Shown: positions 48,337 through 57,000 of the stretch, piece after piece
Numbering within the stretch: position 1 is the stretch's first letter
How the letters are laid out: each line of letters begins with the position of its first letter
DNA from: Enterococcus plantarum
Lineage (GTDB): Bacteria; Bacillota; Bacilli; Lactobacillales; Enterococcaceae
Direction: 5' to 3'
Length of the DNA stretch: 64,000 nt
NCBI RefSeq assembly: GCF_001730295.1
Contig: NZ_MIKA01000049.1
Location: 62,001-126,000 of the forward strand
The notes under the pieces: generated by a model
Databases searched by the model: none
What the model was told of the DNA's origin: nothing
Seen by the model: only the letters and a program-made list of their open reading frames with translations
Made by a program: the position numbers and the translations under genes

Positions 48337-48852
48337 ATGAACGATAAACTAAAAAGGAAAAAGGTTTCCATCATTATTGGTTTGCTTGTAATAATAGCCA
48401 CTAGCCTTTTTGCACATTATTACAGTACTTATCACTCTGTCGAGGAGCTATTTCTAAAAATCGATCTTGCTGATAACAATAGTAATAAGAACATCCAGGC
48501 ATTGCAACGGTTTGGCGAAAAAAATAATTATTCCAGTATTATCCCAAATAAGCAAGAAGGAACGATTACATTGACTAATTTGGAAAAAGAAAATGATCTT
48601 TCAACATTTACTCAATTAAATTTTGATAGTTCAGAAGAAGATTGGGAAATCCTGACTTTTTCTATTACTGATCCAGAACATCTTTCGACTGTGAATGATG
48701 AAACAATTTGGAAAATTAAAGAAGGGGATTCCTTAAAAAAGGCAATCAATATCTTTGGTATTCCAAATAACATGAGAAAAAATAAAGAAGGCATCATTAA
48801 AGCTACTTGGGTTATGGGAAACTCAACTTTTTGGTGTCGAGTTGACGCTTGA
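48337..48852 (+). CDS. Exported or membrane-anchored small protein, frameshifted at its C terminus
   Basis: 171 residues in the open frame. An N-terminal lysine-rich start and hydrophobic segment (VSIIIGLLVIIATSLFAHYY) form a signal anchor; the rest is soluble and acidic. I do not recognise the family. The last residues (GNSTFWCRVDA) look unnatural, while the +1 frame continues with WETQLFGVELTLENNRITNI to a stop at 48881-48883, which reads like the genuine end. A single-base indel near 48810-48820 is therefore likely. Ribosome site AGGAGG, with ATG at 48337 preferred over 48331. Confidence 0.7.
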   Translation: MNDKLKRKKVSIIIGLLVIIATSLFAHYYSTYHSVEELFLKIDLADNNSNKNIQALQRFGEKNNYSSIIPNKQEGTITLTNLEKENDLSTFTQLNFDSSEEDWEILTFSITDPEHLSTVNDETIWKIKEGDSLKKAINIFGIPNNMRKNKEGIIKATWVMGNSTFWCRVDA

Positions 48853-48889
48853 AAATAATCGAATCACTAACATCATGATTTAATGGAAA

Positions 48890-48918
48890 AGTCCTCAATA
48901 TGGGGGCTTTCTTTTTGA
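48890..48918 (+). terminator. Terminator after the 48337 gene
   Basis: AAAGTCCTCA / TGGGGGCTTT stem (with G-T pairs) followed by a T-rich tail. Confidence 0.6.
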
Positions 48919-49740
48919 ATATAAAATAGCTTTTGTTTAGTTTTTAACTCTCTTTCGTTAGATTGAAAATAGAGCATAGAAAAAATTTTTTTGTTATTTT
49001 TTCTTATATATAAGGGAGAGGGTTTTAGGTGTTATTTAATTGAGGAATGTAAGATTTTTTATTGCGAACAGCTGTTTTTTTCGGTATACTAATAGCTATA
49101 GGATAGAAATAATTAACAGTGAGAACAGCGATTATATACTTAGCCAGAAATAAGTGTATGGTAAGGCTGTTGCTCCTAACGATAAAACTAAATAATTGGC
49201 ACTTCCTGATCTGGCTACCAACCAAACTAGAGAAGTTTTGATTGAACAGTGCAACCTGCTTAAGCAAATCGCCAATAGCGTAAGTCATATTCTTATTTTT
49301 ACATACTTTTGTCTACCAGAAGACCGCAATTCTTCTCCTTCCAAGTACAAATGCGTAAAAATAACCGTTTTTTGACGTGCCTATTGTCAACGATTGCAGG
49401 TGTAACTGTAATCGTTTTTTTGTTGCTATCCTATAGACTTTGAGAAAAAGAATTGACAATATGGTGACAACGTTCATTTTATTCACCTTGTACTTTTTAT
49501 CATCTGCTCTGTCTTATTGCCAATCGCAGTGATTCAAAGCAAAATAGGCACTTCATTTACTGGTACCACCCTGTAAATGAAGCCCGGAATAGACATCACA
49601 ACCTATCTATCCAAGTTGCCTGATTACTAGTACCGTAGCACTAGCTTCTTTATTGTACCTAATTTTTGTAAGAATTTCTAGACAGTTTTTGAAATTTCTT
49701 CAAATTGGGCTAAGAAACGCGCTATAGTCTGTTAGTCATC
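48919..49740. other. Gene-poor region with decayed-looking sequence
   Basis: No credible gene. Fragments of coherent reading exist on the plus strand: LALPDLATNQTREVLIEQCN around 49193-49250, a 30-codon hydrophobic frame at about 49351, and an FIICSVLLPIAVIQSKIG-like stretch near 49490-49550. All lack ribosome sites and are broken by stops. A perfect inverted repeat CTTCATTTAC / GTAAATGAAG around 49547-49582 carries, on the minus strand, the exact T-box core AGGGTGGTACC in its loop. This may be the remains of deleted genes and their leader. Confidence 0.5.
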
Positions 49741-49742
49741 CC

Positions 49743-49775
49743 AACGATAGAGGCGGCAATCTCTATCGTTTTTTC
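49743..49775 (+). terminator. Terminator hairpin
   Basis: Perfect 10-bp stem AACGATAGAG / CTCTATCGTT (49743-49752 and 49761-49770) followed by TTTTTTC. It would end transcription entering the 49831 gene from the left. Confidence 0.8.
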
Positions 49776-49830
49776 TTTTTCTCAATTGTTGATTGTTGCT
49801 TAACTAAACAATAAAAAGGAGAACTTACTT

Positions 49831-50103
49831 ATGAAAAATTCAGCACGTTGTATTAAAGCTGTTCCTTATCAGGATATTATTGATCTTAGAGATACGGTTG
49901 AACGTTTGCAATCATGGCAAGAACCATTGACGGTTTTGGAGAAGTATTTTACGAATCCAAATACGCCGATTAATAAGAAACAGGTTGTGAAAGATTATTA
50001 TGCATGTTCAAAACTATTTCAAACATTTAACGCAGAATTTGAAAAGCTCAATTTGACTGCCGAAAAACAATTATCGAAAATTCAAGAAATTGGTACACTA
50101 TAA
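49831..50103 (+). CDS. Small protein of unknown function
   Basis: 90 residues, soluble, largely helical by composition, with amphipathic stretches (DIIDLRDTVERLQSWQEPL and FNAEFEKLNLTAEKQLSKIQEI). No domain recognised. It has a good ribosome site (AAAAAGGAG) and is bracketed by terminators, so it is a single-gene unit. It lies in the accessory stretch before the bacteriocin locus; an immunity or regulatory role is conceivable but unsupported. Confidence 0.65.
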   Translation: MKNSARCIKAVPYQDIIDLRDTVERLQSWQEPLTVLEKYFTNPNTPINKKQVVKDYYACSKLFQTFNAEFEKLNLTAEKQLSKIQEIGTL

Positions 50104-50119
50104 TCACTTATATAATAAA

Positions 50120-50142
50120 AGGGGCTCTATAAGTTAGCCCCT
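50120..50142. terminator. Hairpin between convergent genes
   Basis: AGGGGCT / AGCCCCT stem (50120-50126, 50136-50142). On the minus strand it is followed by TTTTATTAT, so it suits termination of the 50247-50666 gene. Confidence 0.7.
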
Positions 50143-50246
50143 AAATTGTAGTTATTTATGCTCTGCCAAATAATCTCAAATAAACTATAACGCTTAATGA
50201 ATACATAATTTATTGTAATTACTCCTTCTATATATTAAATACTTTC

Positions 50247-50666
50247 TTATTTCTCAACCAAATTTCTAAATGCCTTATCATGCTTATTCATAAAAAAGTT
50301 TATATCATCAGAAAATTCATTAGAACTATTTTCTGGTTTGATCGCTAGAGATTTTTCCAACGAGACTTGTCCATCACAAACAATAAAATCTAGTCTATCC
50401 TCTTTCTCTAGAGACAATGCTTGGATTACTTCTTTAGGTAAGGACGTGATATATGTATCGCCATGCTTTTTTATTTGTTTAGATGTTCTTATTACTTCGG
50501 CTATTTTTAGTTCCTCCCTAGTCTTATTTATTAAAGCGTCACTCCTCCAACTTCTAAACGGTTCGTATTCTGTAACTAAGAAACGATTTGTTACAATACT
50601 TGTGGCAATAACAATTAAGATAAAACAACTAACGACGACAAAAAAACGTCTTTTTCGTTTGCCCAT
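50247..50666 (-). CDS. Membrane-anchored AbrB/MazE-fold protein
   Basis: 139 residues. Basic N terminus (MGKRKRR), one membrane helix (FFVVVSCFILIVIATSIVT, 8-26), a linker, then a swapped-hairpin AbrB/MazE-like domain (about 64-106: GDTYITSLPKEVIQALSL, followed by LDFIVCDGQVSLEKS) and a C-terminal helix resembling the toxin-contact tail of antitoxins of this family (FMNKHDKAFRNLVEK). The positive-inside rule would put the AbrB-like domain outside the cell, which is odd for a DNA-binding fold. The start follows AAGGAGG at 10-base spacing. It diverges from the bacteriocin operon; no toxin gene is adjacent. Confidence 0.75.
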   Translation of the reverse strand: MGKRKRRFFVVVSCFILIVIATSIVTNRFLVTEYEPFRSWRSDALINKTREELKIAEVIRTSKQIKKHGDTYITSLPKEVIQALSLEKEDRLDFIVCDGQVSLEKSLAIKPENSSNEFSDDINFFMNKHDKAFRNLVEK

Positions 50667-50792
50667 TTAAAATTTTCCTCCTTCTTACATAGTATAAAAA
50701 AATTTATCTGAAATCTAGCTAAAATCAATCTTGGCATAACAGATTGGTTCATTCCCTATTTGAGGTAAAAAGGCAGAATATCTAAAAATCGA

Positions 50793-50822
50793 TTGACATT
50801 AAAATTCTTTTTGTGATATTAT
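50793..50822 (+). promoter_or_regulatory. Promoter of the bacteriocin operon
   Basis: TTGACA, an 18-bp spacer and TATTAT about 32 bp before the bacteriocin start codon. Confidence 0.75.
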
Positions 50823-50854
50823 TCTTACATTAAACAGAAAAGGATGTTTTACTC

Positions 50855-51250
50855 GTGAAAAAATTTAGTTTGTCGTTCGTTGTTGTTGCGGCTATTGTCC
50901 TGACGTTTATACCTACATTAGCGAATGCTGAAGAAGTTGGTGGTTGGTCAGAGGAAGACGGTAATTACTTAAATCCCAATGTACTCTTACCTCGTGCGGC
51001 GGTTAATCATAGAGGTAAAAGAGAATCTAAAGTTATCTCAAAAAATACTGCGTACAGAGCTCATGGTTGGACAACTTGGAAAGGCGTTTATCACTATACT
51101 ACTGCTCGAATGGAAAAACACCGTGGTGGGATTGTTTTAACCACTTCAAATCGAAAATACGGTTGGAATGGAACGGAAGCTGTTTCACCTTGGTACAGAA
51201 TGTCACACGGTGAAGATACAGCTGCTGCAAGAACTTACTATGGAAGATAA
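50855..51250 (+). CDS. Lactococcin 972-family bacteriocin precursor
   Basis: 131-residue secreted peptide. A Sec signal peptide (KKFSLSFVVVAAIVLTFIPTLANA, cleavage after residue 25) precedes a mature part of about 106 residues rich in Trp, Tyr, His and Gly, with YHYTTARMEKHRG and a C-terminal WYRMSHGEDTAAARTYYGR. This matches the lactococcin 972 family, whose founder binds lipid II and blocks septum formation. The mature region is longer than the founder's 66 residues. The start is GTG, after AAAGGATG. It heads an operon with two membrane proteins and an ABC ATPase, the normal company for this family. Confidence 0.85.
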   Translation: MKKFSLSFVVVAAIVLTFIPTLANAEEVGGWSEEDGNYLNPNVLLPRAAVNHRGKRESKVISKNTAYRAHGWTTWKGVYHYTTARMEKHRGGIVLTTSNRKYGWNGTEAVSPWYRMSHGEDTAAARTYYGR

Positions 51251-51335
51251 GCTTCTCCTCACGACAATTTAACGATTCTCAAAAGAGCTATTGCTGTTAG
51301 GATAGTTATTTCCATTAGCACAAGTGAGGTGGCAA

Positions 51336-52280
51336 ATGAAAAAGAAAAGATTCTTCGTCTCAACTATATTGATCCTCTGCACTTATTTATTGCTCATATT
51401 TGTTAGCGAATACCAGAGACAACAGGATACATTATTTTTTGAAAGCAATGATTTATATTCAACAGATCATCTATTCGTAAAAGAGACGTTCCAAACCTTA
51501 ATTAAAGAGACATTTAAAACCTCATCTAATCTTAGCGTATTTATTTCTTTAGAAAGTAAAAACAACGACAACGTACGAGGATACTTTTCAAAGGATTATT
51601 CTGATACCCATTTTCCACTTAGCAATGGCTTTTTTTTTTCAACATCGAATACTAAAGAAGCTTTGGTTGGAAAAGAGGTTGCTACGGTTTCAGAAAATGA
51701 CTGCACTTATTATGAGTACAACAACAAAAAATATAAAGTTATCGGTTATTTAGGAATTACGAAGCCCAGTTTTTTAGATGAATCTGTGCTGATTAACGAT
51801 TCCTCTCTTTTCAACATGCCAACAACCTACTTAACGATTGATGGAAAAAAAATCAATACTATTTATTATGATCGATTCGATAAAAACAATTCCTATCAAA
51901 AGAATATGGGATTAGATAGAAAAGTAAATAGTGATTATTTTTCTCCTCTTATTTATTCACTGACATTATTTATAGCAATTGTCTGTACCGTTTTGATCGC
52001 GTATCTTATTTTTACGGATTTAAAAAAGGAAAATTTCATCAAGTATATACTAGGTACATCTACATTAAAAAAATATAAATCGAGTCTATTTTATTTACTC
52101 TCTACTTGCATTATCCCTATGTTTTTTTGTTTATTGATTTTACCTTTGTTTCAACTCATTTCCATTCATTACTTCTTTATGTACAAACTTTTTTTGACGC
52201 AACTTTTATTAATGTGTTTTAGCTTCACATGCTTCTTTATTAAAGAAGAAAGGAGCAATTTACATGGAGTTAATTTATAA
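51336..52280 (+). CDS. Bacteriocin-associated membrane protein, first half-permease
   Basis: 314 residues. One N-terminal helix (FFVSTILILCTYLLLIFV), a large extracellular domain (about 25-200) resembling a MacB-type periplasmic core, then three helices near the C terminus. This is the layout of an FtsX/MacB-like permease half. Lactococcin 972 operons usually encode a single protein of about 650-700 residues (DUF1430-type); here the function is split over this gene and the next. The real start is ATG 51336 after GAGGTGG; a GTG at 51324 lies within the ribosome site. The gene overlaps the next by 17 bases. Confidence 0.75.
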   Translation: MKKKRFFVSTILILCTYLLLIFVSEYQRQQDTLFFESNDLYSTDHLFVKETFQTLIKETFKTSSNLSVFISLESKNNDNVRGYFSKDYSDTHFPLSNGFFFSTSNTKEALVGKEVATVSENDCTYYEYNNKKYKVIGYLGITKPSFLDESVLINDSSLFNMPTTYLTIDGKKINTIYYDRFDKNNSYQKNMGLDRKVNSDYFSPLIYSLTLFIAIVCTVLIAYLIFTDLKKENFIKYILGTSTLKKYKSSLFYLLSTCIIPMFFCLLILPLFQLISIHYFFMYKLFLTQLLLMCFSFTCFFIKEERSNLHGVNL

Positions 52281-53541
52281 TCTTAAAAAAAATGGTTTAC
52301 TTATTTTATTAAAAACCACTATTCTTGCTGTCTTTTTCTTTCTCCTCTATCTATTTTTATTGTTTGCTGTAAACATCAATGTAGAGCTAACCAGCAACCT
52401 TGAGGAATCGTCCAATAAAAAATTATTTACATTAACCGACACACTGACGGAACCTGATGCTTTTTATCACTTCAGACAATCAAAAACATTGTTAACTACT
52501 GTGAAATCATTCTATGAACAGTTAAATACAAAGGAGAATCTACATTTTATCTCCTCCTTTGATCAACCTCTACAAATAGAAGATTTTAAAGGAGACATAG
52601 AATTCAATGAAGCATATGGTACAGATATGGAGATTATTGGCAATTATATTGACCCAATGAACAAAAAAGAGGTTTTTGACGCCAAATGCTTTCAAGTTAA
52701 CAAAAATTTCTTTGATTACTATAAACTTGAAACAGAAAATAAAGCTTTATTCCATTGGGATGACCTAGATATAGAGAATCATACATTACCGATATTATTA
52801 GGTTCAAATTATAAAAAGAGTTATAGTGTAGGCGAAACGATGAAAGGAAGTTTGTATTTAAAGCCATTCGATTTTAAAATAATTGGTTTTTTAAAAGAAA
52901 ATACCTCTGTGTTTTACAAAAATGACCTAAACAAATACTTGGACGACTATATTATTCTTCCGTATCCTGAAAAATTAAGTACTGTATCCAAGGAGAATAA
53001 GGAATTTGTTGGTATGCTCTATTTTGCCATGTTAAATGGAGATATTAGTATAGATCAAAACAAAGGCCTAGACTACTTAACAAAACAGCTCTCAACCATA
53101 GCAAACGAAACTGGATTTTATGACTACACTTTACTCGGAGTCCCAACCTTCACTTTGCAATACAATAGAATGTATGAGCTGATCCATTATAATAGAACAT
53201 TATTGATCTCACTGTTATTGTGTATCACGATTTGTCTTTTAGCAATCGTTCATTTTCTAACGTGTAGGATGTATGTGCACAGACGAACCAGATATTACTT
53301 ATCCTTTGCTAACGGTGATTCGTTGAAGCACTTAACTACTTTACTTGTTTTAGATGTAACTGTTGGAAATGTTCTATTATTAGTAGTCTTCATTATCACT
53401 TATTTCCTGTCTCCCATTCAAGTTAGCACATTTTTCCTTATTGTAGTTCTAGGTATAGCTCTGTTTTCAATAATGGATATAGGGTTAATGAAACAGTTTC
53501 TAAATAAAGATATACGTTCTAGTTTTAATGATTTCTATTGA
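52264..53541 (+). CDS. Bacteriocin-associated membrane protein, second half-permease
   Basis: 425 residues: N-terminal helix (LLKTTILAVFFFLLYLFLLFAV), long extracellular region (about 45-315) and three C-terminal helices (LLISLLLCITICLLAIVHFL, TTLLVLDVTVGNVLLLVVFIITYFL, TFFLIVVLGIALFSIMDIG). Same topology as its upstream partner. It has its own ribosome site (AAAGGAG), so it is a genuine separate gene rather than a frameshift product. It probably pairs with the upstream protein and the ATPase in bacteriocin export or self-immunity. Confidence 0.78.
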   Translation: MELIYNLKKNGLLILLKTTILAVFFFLLYLFLLFAVNINVELTSNLEESSNKKLFTLTDTLTEPDAFYHFRQSKTLLTTVKSFYEQLNTKENLHFISSFDQPLQIEDFKGDIEFNEAYGTDMEIIGNYIDPMNKKEVFDAKCFQVNKNFFDYYKLETENKALFHWDDLDIENHTLPILLGSNYKKSYSVGETMKGSLYLKPFDFKIIGFLKENTSVFYKNDLNKYLDDYIILPYPEKLSTVSKENKEFVGMLYFAMLNGDISIDQNKGLDYLTKQLSTIANETGFYDYTLLGVPTFTLQYNRMYELIHYNRTLLISLLLCITICLLAIVHFLTCRMYVHRRTRYYLSFANGDSLKHLTTLLVLDVTVGNVLLLVVFIITYFLSPIQVSTFFLIVVLGIALFSIMDIGLMKQFLNKDIRSSFNDFY

Positions 53542-53556
53542 TAGGAGTTGATTTAC

Positions 53557-54204
53557 TTGATTCATTTACACGATATCCAAAAGAAACTACCGCAAACAGA
53601 TACATTGCTTTTCGACAATTTGAACTTTGCCTTGAATGGTCATCAGTCTGTGGCCATTCAAGGACGAAGTGGTTCTGGGAAAACAACCTTATTAAAAATA
53701 GTAGCTGGCTTTGACACCCGATACAATGGTCTTTACGAATTCAAAGGTGTAACAATCAGTAAAAATCCAAAAAAAAATATAAAATTTAGGAAAGATACTA
53801 TTGGCATTATCACACAAAATTACAATTTATTAGGTGACAGAAATGTTCAAGCTAATATTCAGCTTGGGCTAAATGAACAATCCAAGAATCAAAATAAAGA
53901 TATTGAAAAGATGTTAAGTCTCGTAGGACTACCAGGATACAGCACTAAAAAGATATCAGAAATTTCCGGTGGAGAAGCACAAAGGGTCGCTATAGCTAGA
54001 GCCCTCATCAAAAAACCGGCTATTTTGTTAGCGGACGAACCTACTGGGGCTTTAGATGAAAAAACTGAACTTGAAATCTTAGAATTATTTAAAAATATCC
54101 AGAACTTGGGAACTAAACTGATTATGGTTACGCATAGTAATGCTGTAGCCGAAGTTTGCGATGGAAAATATGTATTAGAAAATAAAAGATTAATTTCAAA
54201 CTAA
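53557..54204 (+). CDS. ABC transporter ATPase of the bacteriocin operon
   Basis: 215-residue MacB/LolD-type ATPase. Walker A GRSGSGKTT, Q-loop ITQNYNLLG, signature SGGEAQRVAIARAL, Walker B ILLADEPTGALDE and the switch His in VTHSN are all intact. It energises the two half-permeases upstream. The likely start is TTG at 53557, placed after AGGAG; the frame also opens at a TTG at 53548, which overlaps the ribosome site. Last gene of the operon. The 330-bp gap that follows (54205-54534) shows only the DUF1002 gene's terminator. Confidence 0.9.
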   Translation: MIHLHDIQKKLPQTDTLLFDNLNFALNGHQSVAIQGRSGSGKTTLLKIVAGFDTRYNGLYEFKGVTISKNPKKNIKFRKDTIGIITQNYNLLGDRNVQANIQLGLNEQSKNQNKDIEKMLSLVGLPGYSTKKISEISGGEAQRVAIARALIKKPAILLADEPTGALDEKTELEILELFKNIQNLGTKLIMVTHSNAVAEVCDGKYVLENKRLISN

Positions 54205-54403
54205 TAGTAGATACATACTTTTAAATCACCGTTGTGAAACAGCATCGTTACACCCGAACAACTAATCAGAATCATTGTACTATGCAATACATCATCTTGA
54301 TGGCCGCATTTTGATTTTTGATCTACTTCTTATCTTCTCTTTATTGACTTTATCCTTTTTCCAAACATTCAAAAGTGTCGTTTATTTCTTCACTTATTCA
54401 CAC

Positions 54404-54450
54404 TAAAAAAATAGGTGTGGGCCATGACTCTACAAGTCACATCCCGCACC
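54404..54450 (-). terminator. Terminator of the DUF1002 gene
   Basis: Arms GGTGTGGG...TGAC / GTCA...CCCGCACC (54414-54450), followed on the minus strand by a run of seven T. Confidence 0.8.
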
Positions 54451-54534
54451 CTTAAAAAATCTGGATCGGTGGATCAGAAGCAATGCCTATGAAAATAAAA
54501 ACTTCTGTGCCAATCTCATCCAACTTCATTTCTT

Positions 54535-55503
54535 TTATTTCCCAGTAACCGAATCCCAAAGGCCACTGAAAAATCCTTTAATATTTTCCCAAAGTCCTTT
54601 AGATTTTTCTTGAATCTGCTCTTTCGTTTTGGACAAATCTAGTTGATTTACAAAATCTTCAAAAATATTTTTATCTTTCATATCACTCATCAGAGTCGTT
54701 AATTCTTTGACCTGATCTGATGACATGACATCTTTGATTCCTTGACTTTGCAACGCACTTTCAACGGTTTTTTGAATGTCTGCTTGGGTCAATGTTTTGC
54801 CATCTGCAGTTTTTGTAGCTAGTTCTTTTTTCGCTTGTTCTTGCGCTGCATTTAAAGCTTCATCGGAATAACCAGCTTTGTCTTTATTTTCTTCTGTGAT
54901 CTTAGATAATACATCCATTTCATCTTGTGCTACGCCTACACGATCTCTATTGATAATGCCACCAGATTCTTCTACAATTTTGTAGACTCCAGCTAACGCA
55001 CCAGATCCATCGATAGGTACCGCTGAAGCAACGGTTAGCTTAGCATCTGTTATACCAGCTGTCAGGGCTGCGTTTTGATATTGAGCTTCAGTAATTTTCG
55101 TGATATTTTTGGGTGTTGCAATATCAACCGAAATTCCTGATCCTTTCTTCTGTGTCTCCATGCGAACAGAGCTATAGACCGCCCATTCTGGCGTAAAGCC
55201 GCCATCAGGGATAAAACTCATCAAATCTTGTCCTGTCGTTGTATATTGTGGTGTCTCACCTTTGATACCTAGTTCTTTCAACGTATACTCTTTTTGCTCT
55301 TGCGTCAGTGCATTTCCTAAAGCAACTGCATTAATCTGCAGTACTTGCTCGGAGCTTTGAGTGGTTTCTGTATTACTAGCACTTACTGAAGTACTTTCAA
55401 CCGTGCTACTTTGTGTAGCAAATGCTGTTTTTCCATTTGATAAACCTGTAGAAACCAAAAGAACTGTCATTGCTACAGCGAGTGTTGTTTTTGTCTGTTT
55501 CAT
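54535..55503 (-). CDS. Secreted DUF1002 family protein
   Basis: 322 residues. Signal peptide (KQTKTTLAVAMTVLLVSTGLSNGKTAFA, cleavage near residue 30), a Ser/Thr-rich segment, then the DUF1002 domain (YpuA-like): LGIKGETPQYTTTGQDLMSFIP, ISVDIATPKNITKITEAQYQNAALTAGITDA and IDGSGALAGVYKI. It ends in a helical region with LSKTKEQIQEKSKGLWENIKG. Extracellular; biochemical function unknown in this family. Ribosome site AGGAGG. Single gene with its own terminator. Confidence 0.85.
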   Translation of the reverse strand: MKQTKTTLAVAMTVLLVSTGLSNGKTAFATQSSTVESTSVSASNTETTQSSEQVLQINAVALGNALTQEQKEYTLKELGIKGETPQYTTTGQDLMSFIPDGGFTPEWAVYSSVRMETQKKGSGISVDIATPKNITKITEAQYQNAALTAGITDAKLTVASAVPIDGSGALAGVYKIVEESGGIINRDRVGVAQDEMDVLSKITEENKDKAGYSDEALNAAQEQAKKELATKTADGKTLTQADIQKTVESALQSQGIKDVMSSDQVKELTTLMSDMKDKNIFEDFVNQLDLSKTKEQIQEKSKGLWENIKGFFSGLWDSVTGK

Positions 55504-55660
55504 AGTAACCTCCTAAAGATTTACTTGTTCATTACTATACAACAATACTTTTAGTTAGTCCCTAAGTATGCTCCGTTTTAAGAAAATTTTAGTATCTTGA
55601 CCTTTTAAAGAATACGTTTCCTTTCCTAAGCGAATCAACTCTATACTCAGTTTTTCCAAT

Positions 55661-55707
55661 AAAAAAGAACAAAAGCAACCACTTTTCGCGGTTGAATGCT
55701 TTTGTCC
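55661..55707 (-). terminator. Terminator of the SBP/racemase-like/DAACS operon
   Basis: Stem with ACAAAAGCA / TGCTTTTGT and inner AACC / GGTT arms, followed on the minus strand by TTTTTT. Confidence 0.8.
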
Positions 55708-55744
55708 TAATTTTCTACAAACTATATACTCGTAATGACTCATT

Positions 55745-56983
55745 TTAGTTAGTACTGGATTCGAATACGTTTCTATCAAATTCACCTGTTTTAATTCCAA
55801 CAATAATTGATGAGTAAACATTCCCCATTACGTTCAATGGTGCTCGTGTTAAAGAATAAAAATAATCCAAACCTGCAAAAATAGCTACTCCTTCAACTGG
55901 AATACCAATCATTTGAAAAACAATTGCCATAGATACAATTCCGCCACCTGGAACACCTGGATTCCCAAAAGATGCAACAACTGAGAATACGCCTAATAAA
56001 ATAAGATTTTGTAATGTAAATTGGATGTCAAATACAGATGCACAAGCCACAGCCGAAACAATATTTGAAATTGGCGAGCCATTTGTATTTAATGCATTTC
56101 CTAAAGGTAAAACAAAATCAGATATTCGTTCTTTAACGCCCATCTTTTTAGGCACATCCTCTAAAGATACTGGTAAAGTTATCGCTGAGGAAGTAGTTGT
56201 TACAGCTATAACCATAATATTTAGACTATTTTTAAGAAGCGTAACAATGTTTAATCGATATCTGATAGCTACATAAAGTGTATAGAGCGTAAAGAAAATA
56301 ATATCAAGTATACTTACGATTACAATGACCTGAACAAGTGATTTCAACGCATCTACTCCACTTGTGCCAATAACACCAGCAAGCATCGCTGAAATCCCAA
56401 TTGGTGCATAGACCATCACAATAGAGACGATTTTCATTATTACTTTTCTTAAACCTAATATTAACTCATAGAGTGCGTTTACACTTTCAAAACTATCCTT
56501 CATAATATTTACAGAAATACCAAACAATGCTGCAAAAACAATGATTTGGACAATAACACCTTCTGCAAGTGCCCCAACTGCGTTATCTGGAATAAAATTT
56601 ACAATAGTTTCTTGAATATTACCACCTGCAACCGTTCCTTTATATGCATCTGAACCAGGAGCAGTCAACGTTAAATTGATTGGGATGATTTTAACTGCAA
56701 TAATTGACAAAACTGCCGCCAAAGACGTACTAACAAAAAATACCCCCAATGTTTTCAGTCCAACAGTTTTTAATTCTTTTAACGGTAAAGAGGCCGTTGC
56801 TTCAACAATAGAACAAAAAATTAATAAGGGAACACACATCTTTACTGATCTTAAAAAGATATCACCTAAAAACTTTAAACTTTCAGCATTTTCTCCTAGC
56901 ACAAAACCTATGATCAACCCTATAATAGATCCTACGACAATCCTCATAGATAAACTAGAGTTCTTCACTTTATTTAAAATCAT
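55745..56983 (-). CDS. Dicarboxylate/amino acid:cation symporter (DAACS)
   Basis: 412-residue membrane transporter of the glutamate/aspartate/C4-dicarboxylate symporter family. N-terminal SMRIVVGSIIGLIIGFVLG, the hairpin serine motif VTTTSSAITLPVSLE, the ion-site motif LGNALNTNGSPIS (usual form N-M-D-G-T) and GNPGVPGGGIV are visible. The changed NMDGT equivalent (NTNGS) suggests a substrate or coupling ion different from classical glutamate carriers. Third gene of an operon with a racemase-like and an SBP-like protein. Ribosome site AAAGGAG. Confidence 0.88.
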   Translation of the reverse strand: MILNKVKNSSLSMRIVVGSIIGLIIGFVLGENAESLKFLGDIFLRSVKMCVPLLIFCSIVEATASLPLKELKTVGLKTLGVFFVSTSLAAVLSIIAVKIIPINLTLTAPGSDAYKGTVAGGNIQETIVNFIPDNAVGALAEGVIVQIIVFAALFGISVNIMKDSFESVNALYELILGLRKVIMKIVSIVMVYAPIGISAMLAGVIGTSGVDALKSLVQVIVIVSILDIIFFTLYTLYVAIRYRLNIVTLLKNSLNIMVIAVTTTSSAITLPVSLEDVPKKMGVKERISDFVLPLGNALNTNGSPISNIVSAVACASVFDIQFTLQNLILLGVFSVVASFGNPGVPGGGIVSMAIVFQMIGIPVEGVAIFAGLDYFYSLTRAPLNVMGNVYSSIIVGIKTGEFDRNVFESSTN

Positions 56984-57000
56984 TCTGCTCGTACTCCTTT

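Noticed and set aside
49025-49288. 87-codon minus-strand frame
   Set aside because: No ribosome site, atypical composition, and the plus strand of the same DNA holds a more coherent (though broken) reading.
52264-52280. Frameshift as explanation for two half-permeases in the bacteriocin operon
   Set aside because: The second gene has its own AAAGGAG ribosome site and an N-terminal membrane helix, and both proteins share a complete topology.
55555-55821. 88-codon minus-strand frame
   Set aside because: Overlaps the DAACS gene end and its terminator hairpin; no start signal.
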